From NCBI GenBank assembly GCA_046329815.1, contig JAXLTY010000002.1:372001-436000 (forward strand): a stretch of DNA of 64,000 nt. Reading direction: 5' to 3'. Origin of the DNA: JADJSS01 sp046329815 (GTDB lineage: Bacteria > Bacteroidota > Bacteroidia > Chitinophagales > JADIYW01). The position numbers were made by a program, and so were the translations under genes. Of this stretch, positions 8,823 to 19,541 are shown one piece after another (within the stretch, counting starts at the first letter, position 1; each line of letters begins with the position of its first letter). The notes under the pieces were generated by a model. The model worked only from the letters and a program-made list of their open reading frames with translations. It was not told where the DNA came from and ran no database searches.

Positions 8823-11800
8823 ATGAAGAAATTTTTACAATTTCTGTTTATTACTTTTTTACTATTTGTAGCAATTAATTCAAATGCACAGCTAAATAAC
8901 AACTGTGCAAACGCAGTAAACGTTTGTAATAACCAATTAGCAGAACAACTAGATGACGGACCCGGAACACAAGAATGTCCAACAGGTGGTTGTGGCTGTA
9001 TGTTGGCTGGTGAAAAAAACACGCGTTGGTTTAGAATTACTGTAGCAACCAGTGGCACTTTAGAGTTTACCATTCGACCGTATGCAGGAACTGCTGATTA
9101 TGATTTTTCCGTTTGGAATCAAGGTGTTGGTGGCTCTTGTCCGTCAGGCGGTCGTTTAAATGCACCGGACAGATGTAATTTTGCTTCACCAAAATCACCG
9201 ACAGGAATCAGAGGAACCGGTGGAAATAATTCAGAACCGGCGTCAGGTAATTTATTTTCCAATAATATGGCAGTTACTGCAGGTCAGGTTATTTATATTT
9301 TGGTTGATAATTACGATGGAACACAAGAAGGTTTCTACTTGGATTTCTTTGGCGGCGCACCTGGTTCAGGTACAGGAACTACAGCTACATTTAGTTGTTC
9401 ATCTGTAAATCAATGTACTAGCTGTAATGATGCAGATTGTAAATCGTATTATTTTGCAAGTCCAGATGATTATTCTTATGATGAAACAGCAGCTAATGGC
9501 GCATGTCATTCCAATTTTGGTTATGCAAGTGTAAAAACAGCCACTGTGTGCGGAACATTTACTGTTCCTTCTCCATTTACAACTGTACAATTTCCAACCA
9601 ATCGTGGTTATGAAATTATTACAACAAATGGTGCAAATACAACTACCTGTTTAAATTCTGCAGTAATAACCTATCAGATTTGGGACAACTGTGCAGCAGC
9701 ACCTTTAACGCCTTCTTCGCCTGGAATTTATACCGGTTTAAATAATGTTACAAACTATAAAGTTTGTAAAACAATTACTGTTTCCGGTGCAGATTGCTGG
9801 TTAAACAGAGTTTGCTTACCATATTGGACAATTGTGCAAAATGATGTCCAATGCAGCGCAACACCATTAACTGTAAATGCAGCGCCTGTATCAGGTACTA
9901 ATGCAGGTGCTTCTTCAGATTTTGATGCCGGCTGTACCGGTTATCAGGATGTTTATTACAGTTTTGTGGCACCTGCTTCCGGACGTGTTCAGATAAATGT
10001 TATACCAAATGGAACTTCTGATGTAAAAGTGAGTTTGATTGGAGCGCAGGCAGGCATGGAAAATGGTGTAAATGATTGCGGACAATCTTGTTCTGTAATG
10101 GATAATGTTGCCGGTGGTTGTAATGATGAAGCAGGAACTGGTGGAGCAGAACGTTTATTTGCATTTGTAGTACCAGGACAAACATATTATGTTTGGATAA
10201 GTGGTACACTTTTCAAACCAACTGCAACATTTACGGTACAGGTAACAGAAACAATCACCAACACAGCTAGTCCAACACCAGGTCCTGATATTGTAGGTGC
10301 ACCAGATGCAATTCCTGCAAATGATGCATGTGCTAACGCAATTAATCTAAATCCATGTGTTAACAGCGCGGGAACAACAATTGGCGCAACGGCTGAATGT
10401 ACCGATCCTGATCCGGTGTATGTTGATGCATTAACGTTAGAAAATGATGTTTGGTATAAATGGACTGCACCTGCAAATAATGGCAATAGTGAAGTTACAC
10501 TGACTGTAACTGGTGTATCTTGTACAGGTGGTGAAGATGGAAGCACCGGAATTCAATTTGGTATTTTCAGAGGAACGTGTGCATCATTAACACCAATAAG
10601 TCATGGTACAACATCCATAACATTTACACCAATTGCAGGACAAACGTATTACTTTGTAATTGATGGAAACGCCGGTGCTCAATGTACTTTTAATATTCAA
10701 ATTAAAAGACCAAGTGTAACCAGCCAAACTTGTAACACTGGTTCTGCTTGTGCAGGAAGTTCGTTAAATGCAACAATGGGAATTACTTATTATGGCTCAA
10801 ATCCGGGAACACGCTGGGCGTATTGTAAATCAAGTACATTTGGTACAGGTTGCACCATTGATTTAGATAATCCTGTAACATATTTTGTGTATAATCCGGC
10901 ACAAGGGTTGCCAAGTCCTGGTTGCACACCAGCTACTTATACTTTTGTTGGTTATATTTTAGCAGATAATGGTGCAACAACAATTGCACCTGGTTATCCA
11001 ACACCACAACCATCAACAAGTAATTGTCAACGCCAGACAAATGCTTGTACGTTTAATATCTATCCGGATATAAGAAATACGGTTACGGTTACCAAAACGA
11101 ATTGTTCACAGGTAGTAACTTTAAATGGCTCTTGCTCGCCCGCAGCACCGGTAACACTAACTGGAAACACCAATCAGACAATTGCTTCGCCTCCTGGTGG
11201 AAGCGGTACATTTACACCTGTAACCGTTAGCTGGAATGCGCCATATGGAGCATCGGCACCGGCACAATGCAGTACCTACACAATACAAAATACCTATAAT
11301 TGTCTAGGACCATCAGGCAACACAACTTGTCCGGGACCAACTTTAACCGTAGGCACACCAGGTACAACCGTTACAACTAATAATAACGTCGCTTATGACG
11401 CAAATGACGATTTTGACCCTTCATTAGATTGGACTTGTACAGATAATTATGGATATGGTGTCTGGTTTAATTTTATAGCACCAACATCCGGAAATGTAAA
11501 TATTGCTCTGACAGGCGTAGGTACTGGTGATGATTTTTATGCAACCGCATTTTTATTCAATAGCAGATTAGCAAGCGATAATGATGATTTCTTATTTGGT
11601 TGTGATAATTATTTAACGCCAGATGATGATGCTTTCGAATCAGATATTTGCGCTGCTTGCGCAGACATGGCAAATATATGCCAAAAAGCAGATCAACTTG
11701 TGAGCTGTGGCAAAGCAAGTGCAGCCAATACTAATCTAACGTTACAACCAAGAAATTTAAATCCTGGTGAAACTTATTACATTATGATTGATGGCTATGA

Positions 11801-14800
11801 AAATGCGACTACAGCTCAACTAAAAGGTAATTTTACTATTCAGGTAAATGATGCTGGTGGTGGACCTGTAAGACCAACTAATGATGCATGTGCAAATTCT
11901 ATAGATATTTCTAATACAGGTTGCAACCCTTTTCCTTCTAATAATATTGGTGCCACATCACCGTGCAGTTCTGATTTATTATTGACCGGTGCGTCAACTG
12001 AAAATTCTGTTTGGTACACTTATACACCAACAGTTACTGGACCTCATACTATAAAATATCAATACGCAACAGGTTATCATTGTTATATAGGAAATGATCC
12101 CGGAATTCAATTTGGTATTTATACAAGTAGTAATAATTCATGTACAGGAACATTCACAGCTTTGCCTGGTGGTGAAGTTTCTACAGGAACAACAACCGGA
12201 TCTGTAACATTGAATTTAATTGCAGGACAGAAATATTATATATTCATAGACGGATTTGCAGGCAATGAATGCAAATTCGAATTCCAGATTTATAATGGAA
12301 ATACATGCTGTACTGCTGATTTAGGCGTAACAGAAGGAGGTCCAAGTATAACACTGTGCTATGGCGATGAAGCAACTATCGGCGTAACTGCAAATCCAAT
12401 TGATTTTGGTACAAATGCAGGCGCAAATCCTGTTATAGGCTGGCAATATTCAGCAACAAATCCAACCATTATTAATCCGTTTAATCCGGCAAATACAGGA
12501 GCTTTTTATGTTGGTCAGATAGATACGACTACTGCTGGTTCAACAACAAAATATTATAAGGACTGGGAAGGATATTATCCTACATCATATCCATCTTATG
12601 ATGGCTCACAAGGGCAAGTTTCTTTATCAGCACCTGTAAGTGGTTTTCCTGCTGGTACAACTTTTAACTCTGCAACAGATACGATAACAGTTTGTGTTTA
12701 TGCTGCTGCTGATTATTTTGCTGATATGGATTTGGATTTAATTGCGCCTGATGGATCAGTATATAGATTACTTAGAGACCAATGTGGTTCAAACTATGGT
12801 TTGTTCAATGTTTGTTTTTCAAATGTAGGAACTGCCACTAACGTTACCGCAGCAGCATGTCCTGGTTCAGGTGGTGAGTTGGCAGGAAATTATTTACCAC
12901 TGGATGCATGGGCTGGTCTTAATGGTGAAACTTTAAACGGCATGTGGAAGTTACGAGTTGAAGACGATGCTTTCGGATTTGATTATGTTACTTTATTTGG
13001 ATGGAATATTGAGATTAGAAAAGCGATCACAACTAAAGCATCGCCGGTTCCAGGCGTTCGACATGGTGATTTAAACATAGTAAACAATGATCCATTCAAA
13101 TATAATGGAACTCAAACATTTTGGTTAACACCGGTAACATTTGTAAATTACAATGGCACTACATTAACACCGGATTCTTGTTATAGTTATGGAACGCCTG
13201 TAAAAATTACTCTTTTAGAGAAAGTAACAACGCCATTAATTACACCGGTTTGCGCAGCACCTGGTGATGGCTCAAATGGAATAACTTTAACGGTTACATC
13301 ACCGACAGGCGGTATGCCTGGTTTACCTTCGCCAACAGCAGCCGATACATTTACAATAGTTGGTAGTGGTGCTGCAAGCGGTATCAAATTCCCAACACGT
13401 CCGGTTGGCGAAAGTGAAGTTTCCACAGCATTTACAGTTACAGATGGTCAGGCATGGAATGTAAGATTTACGGATAACAATGGCTGTAACAGTAGTATCG
13501 GTGGAACTTACAATCAACCGAATTTAGGAAGCGTTGTATTGGATACAAATGTTTGTGATGGTGCTACAGTTGCTTTCTCTACTTCTAATCCGATTCCGTT
13601 ATTTTCTCAATATCGAGTAATACTTGACTTTGATTCCTATCCACAAGACGTTTCCTGGTTTATTTATAATGGTAATAATCAGATTGTAGCTTCTGGTGGT
13701 GGTTATGCAACAACTGTTGGAGCTAATACAACAACAACAGCAGCAACTATCAATCCAAATGACGGTCCATTTAGATTTGTATTGTATGATGGTTATGATG
13801 ATGGTTTTGGTTCCGGTGGAGGCAGTACCAATAACGGTGGCTCATCTACCTTAAATTTTGTCAGAATTGTTGAAATTCATGCTGATGGTTCTGTTGATAC
13901 ATTATTTAGTCAGAATTATGCATATTGTACTCCAATTTATTGTACTGGTCCTGCAGCATCTGTTTTTGGTGAATTAAATATAAATCTAGGTACACCAACA
14001 GGTACTTTTTCAACAGGTGTCTCCGTGACATTAGAAAATAACAGAACTTGTACCGGAACTACTATAGCAGGTGCAATTACTACAAATCCGGATGGAACCG
14101 GTACTATTAATACCAATGCAGCCGGAATAAATGGTGGCTCTTCTTACTCATTACAATATACTTACACCGATCAGTATGGTTGTGCAAAAACTATTTGTGG
14201 TCCGTTGGATGTTTTTCCAAATATTACAATTAATCCAACTATTAATTGTAATGTAACACCTCCTGTTGTTTCTGTTAATTCGAGTTGTGCAGGTTGTATT
14301 TCACCTTATATAGCAGAATATTCTTATAATGGCGGTGCAACATGGACAACAGCAACAAGCGCTAACTTTCAGGATATATTTACATTTGCACATGTGAAAA
14401 ATACAGTGACCGGTGTTGTTGGTTGTGAAGTAAGCAGTGCTAAATTGTTTGATTGTCCAACTGTTTTGCCTGTTGAATTAATTTACATAAAAGCAACACC
14501 AATCGATAATCAATACATAAAAGTGAGTTGGTCAACGGCGTCAGAATTAAATTCTAAAACGTTTGAGGTTTTAAGAAGCATTGATGGTATTCATTTTGAA
14601 AAAATAGGCGAGTTGCCTGCTGCAGGAAATTCAAACTCTCAAAAAGATTATGAATTTGATGATCATACTGCTGTTGCCGGAATTGTATATTATTATCAGG
14701 TTAGAGAAATTGATTTAACCAATCATACCAATTTAACGAATATCGTTAATGCTAAATTAGAAAAAGAAAAGTTTGAACTAATGAGCATATATCCAAATCC

Positions 14801-15026
14801 GACAATTGATAATACAATAATTACCATCTATACAAAAGATGCAATGGATATTAAATTGAAAGTATATAATGATATTGGTCAGATTATTAATGATTCTCAA
14901 ATGACGTTGAAATCTGGAATTAATACTTGGAATATTGATACCAAAACCTGGTCAAAAGGTGTTTATTATTTTATCATCAATAATAACGATAAACCAATAA
15001 CCCGACAAGTGATTAAATTGCAATAA
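8823..15026 (+). CDS. Giant multi-domain secreted surface protein with T9SS sorting domain
   Basis: 2067 aa. Signal peptide about 1-23 (ends NSNAQ). The body is Gly/Thr/Asn/Cys-rich and built from repeated beta-sandwich modules. Two related modules begin with NDACAN (about residues 499 and 1020), each ending in an AGQ-(T/K)YY-(F/I)-x-IDG segment like pre-peptidase/jelly-roll domains. About residues 1260-1400 resemble a proprotein-convertase P domain (DLDLIAPDGS ... LNGMWKLRVED). A T9SS type A tail (SIYPNPTIDN ... ITRQVIKLQ) ends the protein. No protease triad or other enzyme motif was seen, so an adhesion or structural role is the plain reading. Many Cys pairs suggest disulfide stabilisation outside the cell. 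Confidence 0.85.
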   Translation: MKKFLQFLFITFLLFVAINSNAQLNNNCANAVNVCNNQLAEQLDDGPGTQECPTGGCGCMLAGEKNTRWFRITVATSGTLEFTIRPYAGTADYDFSVWNQGVGGSCPSGGRLNAPDRCNFASPKSPTGIRGTGGNNSEPASGNLFSNNMAVTAGQVIYILVDNYDGTQEGFYLDFFGGAPGSGTGTTATFSCSSVNQCTSCNDADCKSYYFASPDDYSYDETAANGACHSNFGYASVKTATVCGTFTVPSPFTTVQFPTNRGYEIITTNGANTTTCLNSAVITYQIWDNCAAAPLTPSSPGIYTGLNNVTNYKVCKTITVSGADCWLNRVCLPYWTIVQNDVQCSATPLTVNAAPVSGTNAGASSDFDAGCTGYQDVYYSFVAPASGRVQINVIPNGTSDVKVSLIGAQAGMENGVNDCGQSCSVMDNVAGGCNDEAGTGGAERLFAFVVPGQTYYVWISGTLFKPTATFTVQVTETITNTASPTPGPDIVGAPDAIPANDACANAINLNPCVNSAGTTIGATAECTDPDPVYVDALTLENDVWYKWTAPANNGNSEVTLTVTGVSCTGGEDGSTGIQFGIFRGTCASLTPISHGTTSITFTPIAGQTYYFVIDGNAGAQCTFNIQIKRPSVTSQTCNTGSACAGSSLNATMGITYYGSNPGTRWAYCKSSTFGTGCTIDLDNPVTYFVYNPAQGLPSPGCTPATYTFVGYILADNGATTIAPGYPTPQPSTSNCQRQTNACTFNIYPDIRNTVTVTKTNCSQVVTLNGSCSPAAPVTLTGNTNQTIASPPGGSGTFTPVTVSWNAPYGASAPAQCSTYTIQNTYNCLGPSGNTTCPGPTLTVGTPGTTVTTNNNVAYDANDDFDPSLDWTCTDNYGYGVWFNFIAPTSGNVNIALTGVGTGDDFYATAFLFNSRLASDNDDFLFGCDNYLTPDDDAFESDICAACADMANICQKADQLVSCGKASAANTNLTLQPRNLNPGETYYIMIDGYENATTAQLKGNFTIQVNDAGGGPVRPTNDACANSIDISNTGCNPFPSNNIGATSPCSSDLLLTGASTENSVWYTYTPTVTGPHTIKYQYATGYHCYIGNDPGIQFGIYTSSNNSCTGTFTALPGGEVSTGTTTGSVTLNLIAGQKYYIFIDGFAGNECKFEFQIYNGNTCCTADLGVTEGGPSITLCYGDEATIGVTANPIDFGTNAGANPVIGWQYSATNPTIINPFNPANTGAFYVGQIDTTTAGSTTKYYKDWEGYYPTSYPSYDGSQGQVSLSAPVSGFPAGTTFNSATDTITVCVYAAADYFADMDLDLIAPDGSVYRLLRDQCGSNYGLFNVCFSNVGTATNVTAAACPGSGGELAGNYLPLDAWAGLNGETLNGMWKLRVEDDAFGFDYVTLFGWNIEIRKAITTKASPVPGVRHGDLNIVNNDPFKYNGTQTFWLTPVTFVNYNGTTLTPDSCYSYGTPVKITLLEKVTTPLITPVCAAPGDGSNGITLTVTSPTGGMPGLPSPTAADTFTIVGSGAASGIKFPTRPVGESEVSTAFTVTDGQAWNVRFTDNNGCNSSIGGTYNQPNLGSVVLDTNVCDGATVAFSTSNPIPLFSQYRVILDFDSYPQDVSWFIYNGNNQIVASGGGYATTVGANTTTTAATINPNDGPFRFVLYDGYDDGFGSGGGSTNNGGSSTLNFVRIVEIHADGSVDTLFSQNYAYCTPIYCTGPAASVFGELNINLGTPTGTFSTGVSVTLENNRTCTGTTIAGAITTNPDGTGTINTNAAGINGGSSYSLQYTYTDQYGCAKTICGPLDVFPNITINPTINCNVTPPVVSVNSSCAGCISPYIAEYSYNGGATWTTATSANFQDIFTFAHVKNTVTGVVGCEVSSAKLFDCPTVLPVELIYIKATPIDNQYIKVSWSTASELNSKTFEVLRSIDGIHFEKIGELPAAGNSNSQKDYEFDDHTAVAGIVYYYQVREIDLTNHTNLTNIVNAKLEKEKFELMSIYPNPTIDNTIITIYTKDAMDIKLKVYNDIGQIINDSQMTLKSGINTWNIDTKTWSKGVYYFIINNNDKPITRQVIKLQ

Positions 15027-15040
15027 CACAATTCCGATAC

Positions 15041-15084
15041 TAAAAATTAAAGAAGACGCTATGTAGCGTCTTCTTTAATTTTTA
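15041..15084. terminator. Bidirectional terminator with 20-bp perfect stem
   Basis: Arms 15041-15060 and 15065-15084 are perfect reverse complements with a four-base ATGT loop, T-rich at both outer ends. It separates the convergent giant-protein gene and the 177-aa gene, and it overlaps the latter's TAA stop codon. Confidence 0.9.
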
Positions 15085-15615
15085 TTCACTTTCTATGTCG
15101 TGACCATATTCTGTTAAGAATTTTCGAAGTTGCAGAAATGTTTCCTGGTCAGCTTGGATGTTAGTTTTATCAGCTTCCAATACATCACAACTCAAACAAA
15201 TATTCAAGCAAGAAACAATTTTATGGTTTGAATCATAAAACACAATAGCATCGCGAAATTCCGGAGCACACATCCAGTCAACAATATTTATTGCTTTAAT
15301 TTTAAGTATTGTTTTTAGTGTTTCTATTTCTTTATCGCCTTTATAAAATGTATTAGTCTTGATGCTTGAGAAATGAAATTCGCCGTTTAAATCGATAAGA
15401 TACTGAGTATAGTTTAAAAGTTGATCCAGTTCTGAAAAACGCTTTGAGTCACTTTGATTCAGAGTATTAGTTTGTTCTAATTTTTTATATTCAATCTCCA
15501 TCAAATCAATTTTGTTTTGATAATCATTTCCTCTCAATAATGAATAAGTTTCAATGTATTCAAAACATAAACTATCAATATATTGCTCTGATGTAATTCC
15601 TGAATTAGCTTCCAT
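15082..15615 (-). CDS. Hypothetical cytoplasmic protein, 177 aa
   Basis: No signal peptide or membrane segment. Mixed helical, acidic protein with a Cys-rich stretch (CLNICLSCDVLEADK) in the C-terminal third that is not a recognisable metal-binding motif. No family recognised. It is a single-gene unit whose stop codon lies in the shared terminator. Confidence 0.6.
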   Translation of the reverse strand: MEANSGITSEQYIDSLCFEYIETYSLLRGNDYQNKIDLMEIEYKKLEQTNTLNQSDSKRFSELDQLLNYTQYLIDLNGEFHFSSIKTNTFYKGDKEIETLKTILKIKAINIVDWMCAPEFRDAIVFYDSNHKIVSCLNICLSCDVLEADKTNIQADQETFLQLRKFLTEYGHDIESE

Positions 15616-15781
15616 TTAATAAATACTATTTAGATGTAATTAGTTACCTGAATCAAATATAATTAATGCGAAGTAATGCATTATCGTAATTTGTTTGAAT
15701 TTTCAGTTTAAACAATCTTTCACTCATTTTCGTTTTGGATAAAAAAAGCTATATTTATTCTGCTAAATTAGTATAGTAAAT

Positions 15782-16315
15782 ATGCCGAGAATTGCACCTT
15801 TGCCAATTGAACAAACTTCTGATGATATGATTGCTGCTTATGAATTGCATAAGTCAACTTACAACGCGCGCATCACTAATATGAAAGCTACGCTTGGTCA
15901 TTCACAGGTTGCTTTTGAAGTCTATATGGAATGGTATCGTTTGTATAATGCTATCAAAAAAATAACTGGCGAACGTATGGCGTATTTATTTGCTTACTCA
16001 GTTTCAAAAAGCAGCAATTGTCCATTATGTACTACTTTTTTCAGAAAGATAATTATTGATAACGGCGAAAAACCGGAAGATTTAGAATTAACGAATAACG
16101 AACAATTGTTGTTGGATTTTGGAAGTGAAATTTCAACGAAACAAGGAAAAATTTCCGATGAATTATTTCAACAAATCAGCCAGATATATACTACGAAAGA
16201 ATTAGTAGAATTGATCGCATTTGCAGGCCAAATGATCGCAACAAATGTTTTCAGCAATGTCATTGATACAGAAATTGACGAATACTTATTTTCATATTTA
16301 CCATTTAAAAAATAA
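15782..16315 (+). CDS. AhpD / carboxymuconolactone-decarboxylase-like protein
   Basis: 177 aa, all-helical by eye. It carries CPLC (in SSNCPLCTTFF), the position of the redox CxxC of AhpD-like alkylhydroperoxidases, followed by helices ending in VELIAFAGQMIATNVFSNV, which is the typical last helix of CMD-family proteins. The usual His three residues after the second Cys is not visible, so peroxidase activity is not certain. The gene stops one base before the SDR start codon, so the two form an operon; a shared role in oxidising small organic substrates is possible. Confidence 0.7.
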   Translation: MPRIAPLPIEQTSDDMIAAYELHKSTYNARITNMKATLGHSQVAFEVYMEWYRLYNAIKKITGERMAYLFAYSVSKSSNCPLCTTFFRKIIIDNGEKPEDLELTNNEQLLLDFGSEISTKQGKISDELFQQISQIYTTKELVELIAFAGQMIATNVFSNVIDTEIDEYLFSYLPFKK

Positions 16316-16316
16316 C

Positions 16317-17123
16317 ATGAATTCAGATTTAAAAGGAAAAGTCGCTTTTATCACAGGCGCAGCGCATGGACAAGGAAGAGCTTCTGCATTGGCACTAGCA
16401 AGAGAAGGTGTGCATATCATCGGATTTGATATTGCAAAGCCAATGGCGTATCCAGGTTACACGATGGGTTCTGTTGATGAGTTAGAAAAATTAAAAACGG
16501 AATGCGAAGCATTAGGTGTTTCATGTTTAGTGTTCAGAGGCGATGTGCGTGATGATGCAGCAATTACTGCTGCTGTGAATGAAACAAAAGAAAAATTTGG
16601 TCATATTGATATTTTATTTAACAATGCTGGTATTTGCGCATATGGTGTGGTGGATGAAATGCCGGAAGAAGAATGGGACGCGATGATTGATATTAATTTA
16701 AAAGGAGCGTGGTTGGTGGCACGAAGAATTATTCCAATTATGAAAATACAAAAATCAGGTGTGATCATTAATAATTCGTCAATTGCCGGCTTGCGCGGAA
16801 TGAATCGTTTATGTCATTATGCTGCGTCAAAATGGGGTTTGACCGGTTTAACAAAATCTTGGGCAATTGAATTGGCGTCATTTAATATTCGTGTGATCGC
16901 TTTGCATCCAACTGGCGTGAACACACCAATGAATGATGGTCTGGCATTCTTAGAAGGAACCACTGCACAGGAAATTGCGGAACGCTCTGCAGGAAATTTA
17001 ATAGATGTTCCTTGGGTCGAACCGGAAGATGTTGCCAATGCGGTTGTGTTCTTAGTATCAGATAAAGCACGCTTTGTAACCGGCTCTTCGTTTGTTTTAG
17101 ATGCAGGTTTATTAACCAGATAA
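16317..17123 (+). CDS. SDR-family NAD(P)-dependent oxidoreductase
   Basis: 268 aa from the ATG at 16317, chosen because it directly follows the upstream stop and begins the conserved SDR N-terminus (the open frame extends further upstream but inside the previous gene). Classical SDR motifs: TGAAHGQG (dinucleotide binding), NNAG, the catalytic Ser in NNSSIAG, and YAASK (Tyr and Lys). The insertion after the second strand (IAKPMAYPGY...) and AHGQGR resemble the mycofactocin-coupled/carveol-type subfamily. Substrate unknown. Cotranscribed with the AhpD-like gene. Confidence 0.88.
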   Translation: MNSDLKGKVAFITGAAHGQGRASALALAREGVHIIGFDIAKPMAYPGYTMGSVDELEKLKTECEALGVSCLVFRGDVRDDAAITAAVNETKEKFGHIDILFNNAGICAYGVVDEMPEEEWDAMIDINLKGAWLVARRIIPIMKIQKSGVIINNSSIAGLRGMNRLCHYAASKWGLTGLTKSWAIELASFNIRVIALHPTGVNTPMNDGLAFLEGTTAQEIAERSAGNLIDVPWVEPEDVANAVVFLVSDKARFVTGSSFVLDAGLLTR

Positions 17124-17993
17124 TTATTGATTTATTTTTATAAACGCCATCATTTTCTCAAACCATTCTTGTGGCTTTTCCAACATTGGATAATGACCGC
17201 AAGTATTAATTTTAGTATAAACAGCATTTGGAATTTCTTTATACAACTGTTCTGCGATGGCTTTGACTGCAATAGGATCTTGCTGTGCCCAAAGTATATG
17301 CGTAGGAATATCTAATTGCGTCAATGCAGGAATCCATCTATGCCAGTATTTCACGCGTTCATTGTTGTACTGAGAAATTTTATGTAATGTTTCATTCGTT
17401 CCATTCATTCTTAGTAAATCATATAACAATGACATTTCTTCTACATCACATAAACTCTTATCAAACCAAATGTCTTGCATGGTTTTAATGAAAGTGCGTT
17501 TATTCATCAATGCTACAATATATTTTCCAAATATCGGATGCTTGAGCAATTTTTGTATTAGTTTTAAATGTGCCAGTTCAATATGCATGCTGCCATTACA
17601 AAAAGTTATTGATTTTATTTTCACCGGCTCAAAACCTTGCAGCTTGCGAACAATAATTTCATTCGCAACGGTGGTTCCGTAATCATGAGAGACTAAATGG
17701 ATTTCTTTTATTGCTAACTGCTTCCAAAGTTCAATGGCAATTTCGGCTTGTTCAATCAATGAATACGAATAGTTGGACAGTTTTGCAGATAAACCAAATC
17801 CAACATGATCATGAATGACGTATGAAAAATCAACTTCTAAATTCGGTAAAACTTTATGATAATCAAACGAAGCAGATGGATAACCATGCAAGAAAGCAAT
17901 GGTTGGTTTTTCTGTTTGGTGATGAATATGGAAAACAGATTTTCCATAGATGTCGATGTAATTGCCTTTCTGTTTCCACGATTCAATATTCAT
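17124..17993 (-). CDS. Alpha/beta hydrolase, haloalkane-dehalogenase/MEST-like
   Basis: 289 aa. FLHGYPSASFDY is the oxyanion region, SHDYGTT is the nucleophile elbow with Asp in place of Ser (as in dehalogenase-type and epoxide-hydrolase-type members), and CGHYPMLEKP supplies the catalytic His. An Asp nucleophile argues for C-halogen or epoxide chemistry or for the poorly characterised MEST-like subfamily, not for a simple esterase. Its stop codon abuts the stop of the convergent SDR gene with no intervening base. Confidence 0.8.
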   Translation of the reverse strand: MNIESWKQKGNYIDIYGKSVFHIHHQTEKPTIAFLHGYPSASFDYHKVLPNLEVDFSYVIHDHVGFGLSAKLSNYSYSLIEQAEIAIELWKQLAIKEIHLVSHDYGTTVANEIIVRKLQGFEPVKIKSITFCNGSMHIELAHLKLIQKLLKHPIFGKYIVALMNKRTFIKTMQDIWFDKSLCDVEEMSLLYDLLRMNGTNETLHKISQYNNERVKYWHRWIPALTQLDIPTHILWAQQDPIAVKAIAEQLYKEIPNAVYTKINTCGHYPMLEKPQEWFEKMMAFIKINQ

Positions 17994-18003
17994 AGATTAT
18001 CGT

Positions 18004-19392
18004 TTATAACTCAAATGTTGTTCCTAAAGTTGGTATTTCAACAGATTGAAATTTTTCATTCAGTAATGCTGTTTTAAATCGTTCCTGGCGTTTTAATTCG
18101 CCATGTACTAAAAATATTCTCTTCAGTTTAGTTTTGTCTTGGTTGCTTATGAATTGTAATAATTCAGGTTCATCAGCATGCGCGCTCATGCTGCTCATCA
18201 CTTCTATGCTTGCCGCTACTTTCTTCTCTTCACCAAATATTTTTATGGTTTGCTGTTTTTGAATCAATTGTTGTCCAAGCGTTCCATCAGCGCAATAACC
18301 AACAATCAAAATTGTATTTTCTGCTTTCTCAATTTGATTGGCAATGTGATGTTTTACACGACCGGCATTTGCCATACCTGACGCTGCAATGATCATACAT
18401 GGTTCCGCAGATTTATTCAGTGCTTTTGACTCTTCGGTTGTTTTAATATATTTCATGTTTTTCCAGCCAAACGGATTTTCATCTTTGATTAAAAACTGGT
18501 GCATTTCTTCATCAAAACATTCAGGATGCAGAATGAAAATATCTGTTGCATTAATTGCCAGTGGTGAATCAACGTACACATTTATATTTTCGAGTTTTCC
18601 TTGTGTATATAATTTATCAAGTCGATATAAGATTTCCTGTGTTCTTCCAATGCTGAATGCAGGAACAATTACTTTGCCTTTTTTATTGATGATTGTATCT
18701 GAAATTATCTGTAAAAAATGTTCATCACTTTCCGGTGTCTCTGCATGCTTCACACCACCGTAAGTAGATTCACAAACCAAATAATCCAACAATGGCATTG
18801 GAGCCGGATCTTTTAATATTGGTCGATTATATCTTCCGACATCACCTGAAAATCCAAATGTAGTTTCTTTATTATTCTCATTGACTTTTAATGTAACTGC
18901 AGCACTTCCTAAAATATGACCTGCTTCAGAAAATAATATTTTTACATCATTATTTATAGTAAACCAGTTATCATATTCAACACAAACAAATTGTTTCATG
19001 CAATTTTTTACATCAGCATCAGTGTACAACGGCTGTATATTTTTGCCTTGTTTCTTAGCTGCATATTTAGCATCGCTTTCCTGAATATGCGCACTGTCTG
19101 AAAGCATGATAGTACATAAATCACGCGTAGCTGAAGTGCAAATGATTTGTCCGTGAAAACCATCTTTCACTAATTTTGGAATGCGTCCTGAATGATCGAT
19201 ATGCGCATGCGATAAAACCAATACATTGATTTCATCCGGTTTGAAAAGCCATTTTGTATTAAAATTTTCAAAAGTATCTTCCTGTCCTTGGTACAAACCA
19301 CAATCTAATAAAATCTTAAAATTATTTTTCAGTGTAATCAGGTGACAACTACCTGTGACAGTTTGTGCAGCACCGCAAAATTGTAATTTCAT
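18004..19392 (-). CDS. MBL-fold / beta-CASP metallohydrolase (RNA-processing exonuclease-like)
   Basis: 462 aa from the ATG at 19392; the frame is open 78 bases further upstream, but MKLQFCGAAQTVTGSC is the family's standard N-terminus. Zinc motif SHAHIDHSG (HxHxDH), later GEAGH-like SEAGHILGSA, a GD in FSGDVGR, then the beta-CASP region (FSIGRTQEIL, ASGMANAGRVKHH) and the C-terminal FLVHGE. These match the YSH1/CPSF-type group used in RNA cleavage or 5' trimming. Ten bases separate it from the alpha/beta hydrolase gene on the same strand. Confidence 0.88.
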   Translation of the reverse strand: MKLQFCGAAQTVTGSCHLITLKNNFKILLDCGLYQGQEDTFENFNTKWLFKPDEINVLVLSHAHIDHSGRIPKLVKDGFHGQIICTSATRDLCTIMLSDSAHIQESDAKYAAKKQGKNIQPLYTDADVKNCMKQFVCVEYDNWFTINNDVKILFSEAGHILGSAAVTLKVNENNKETTFGFSGDVGRYNRPILKDPAPMPLLDYLVCESTYGGVKHAETPESDEHFLQIISDTIINKKGKVIVPAFSIGRTQEILYRLDKLYTQGKLENINVYVDSPLAINATDIFILHPECFDEEMHQFLIKDENPFGWKNMKYIKTTEESKALNKSAEPCMIIAASGMANAGRVKHHIANQIEKAENTILIVGYCADGTLGQQLIQKQQTIKIFGEEKKVAASIEVMSSMSAHADEPELLQFISNQDKTKLKRIFLVHGELKRQERFKTALLNEKFQSVEIPTLGTTFEL

Positions 19393-19512
19393 ATGTAAAG
19401 TTATATGTGATAAAGTTATGAAGTTATTCGGATAAACATACATTTCTGATGTTTGTAAAACATTTTTCACTAAATAACCGAATAACTTTTAACCAATAAC
19501 CTATATCTTTAC

Positions 19513-19520
19513 TATCTTTG
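19513..19520 (+). promoter_or_regulatory. -7 box upstream of the 155-aa gene
   Basis: TATCTTTG, a full match to TAnnTTTG, 22 bases before the ATG at 19542. Confidence 0.55.
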
Positions 19521-19541
19521 GTGCAATAAAAAAACAAAATA

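Noticed and set aside
13187..13517. Minus-strand ORFs inside the giant surface protein gene
   Set aside because: Complement of Gly/Thr-rich repeats; the plus frame is continuous over 6.2 kb with signal peptide and T9SS tail.
19421..19488. Inverted repeat AAGTTATTCGG ... CCGAATAACTT flanking about 46 bases
   Set aside because: 11-bp arms in AT-rich DNA upstream of the MBL gene; no transposase or known element, too weak to call an insertion.
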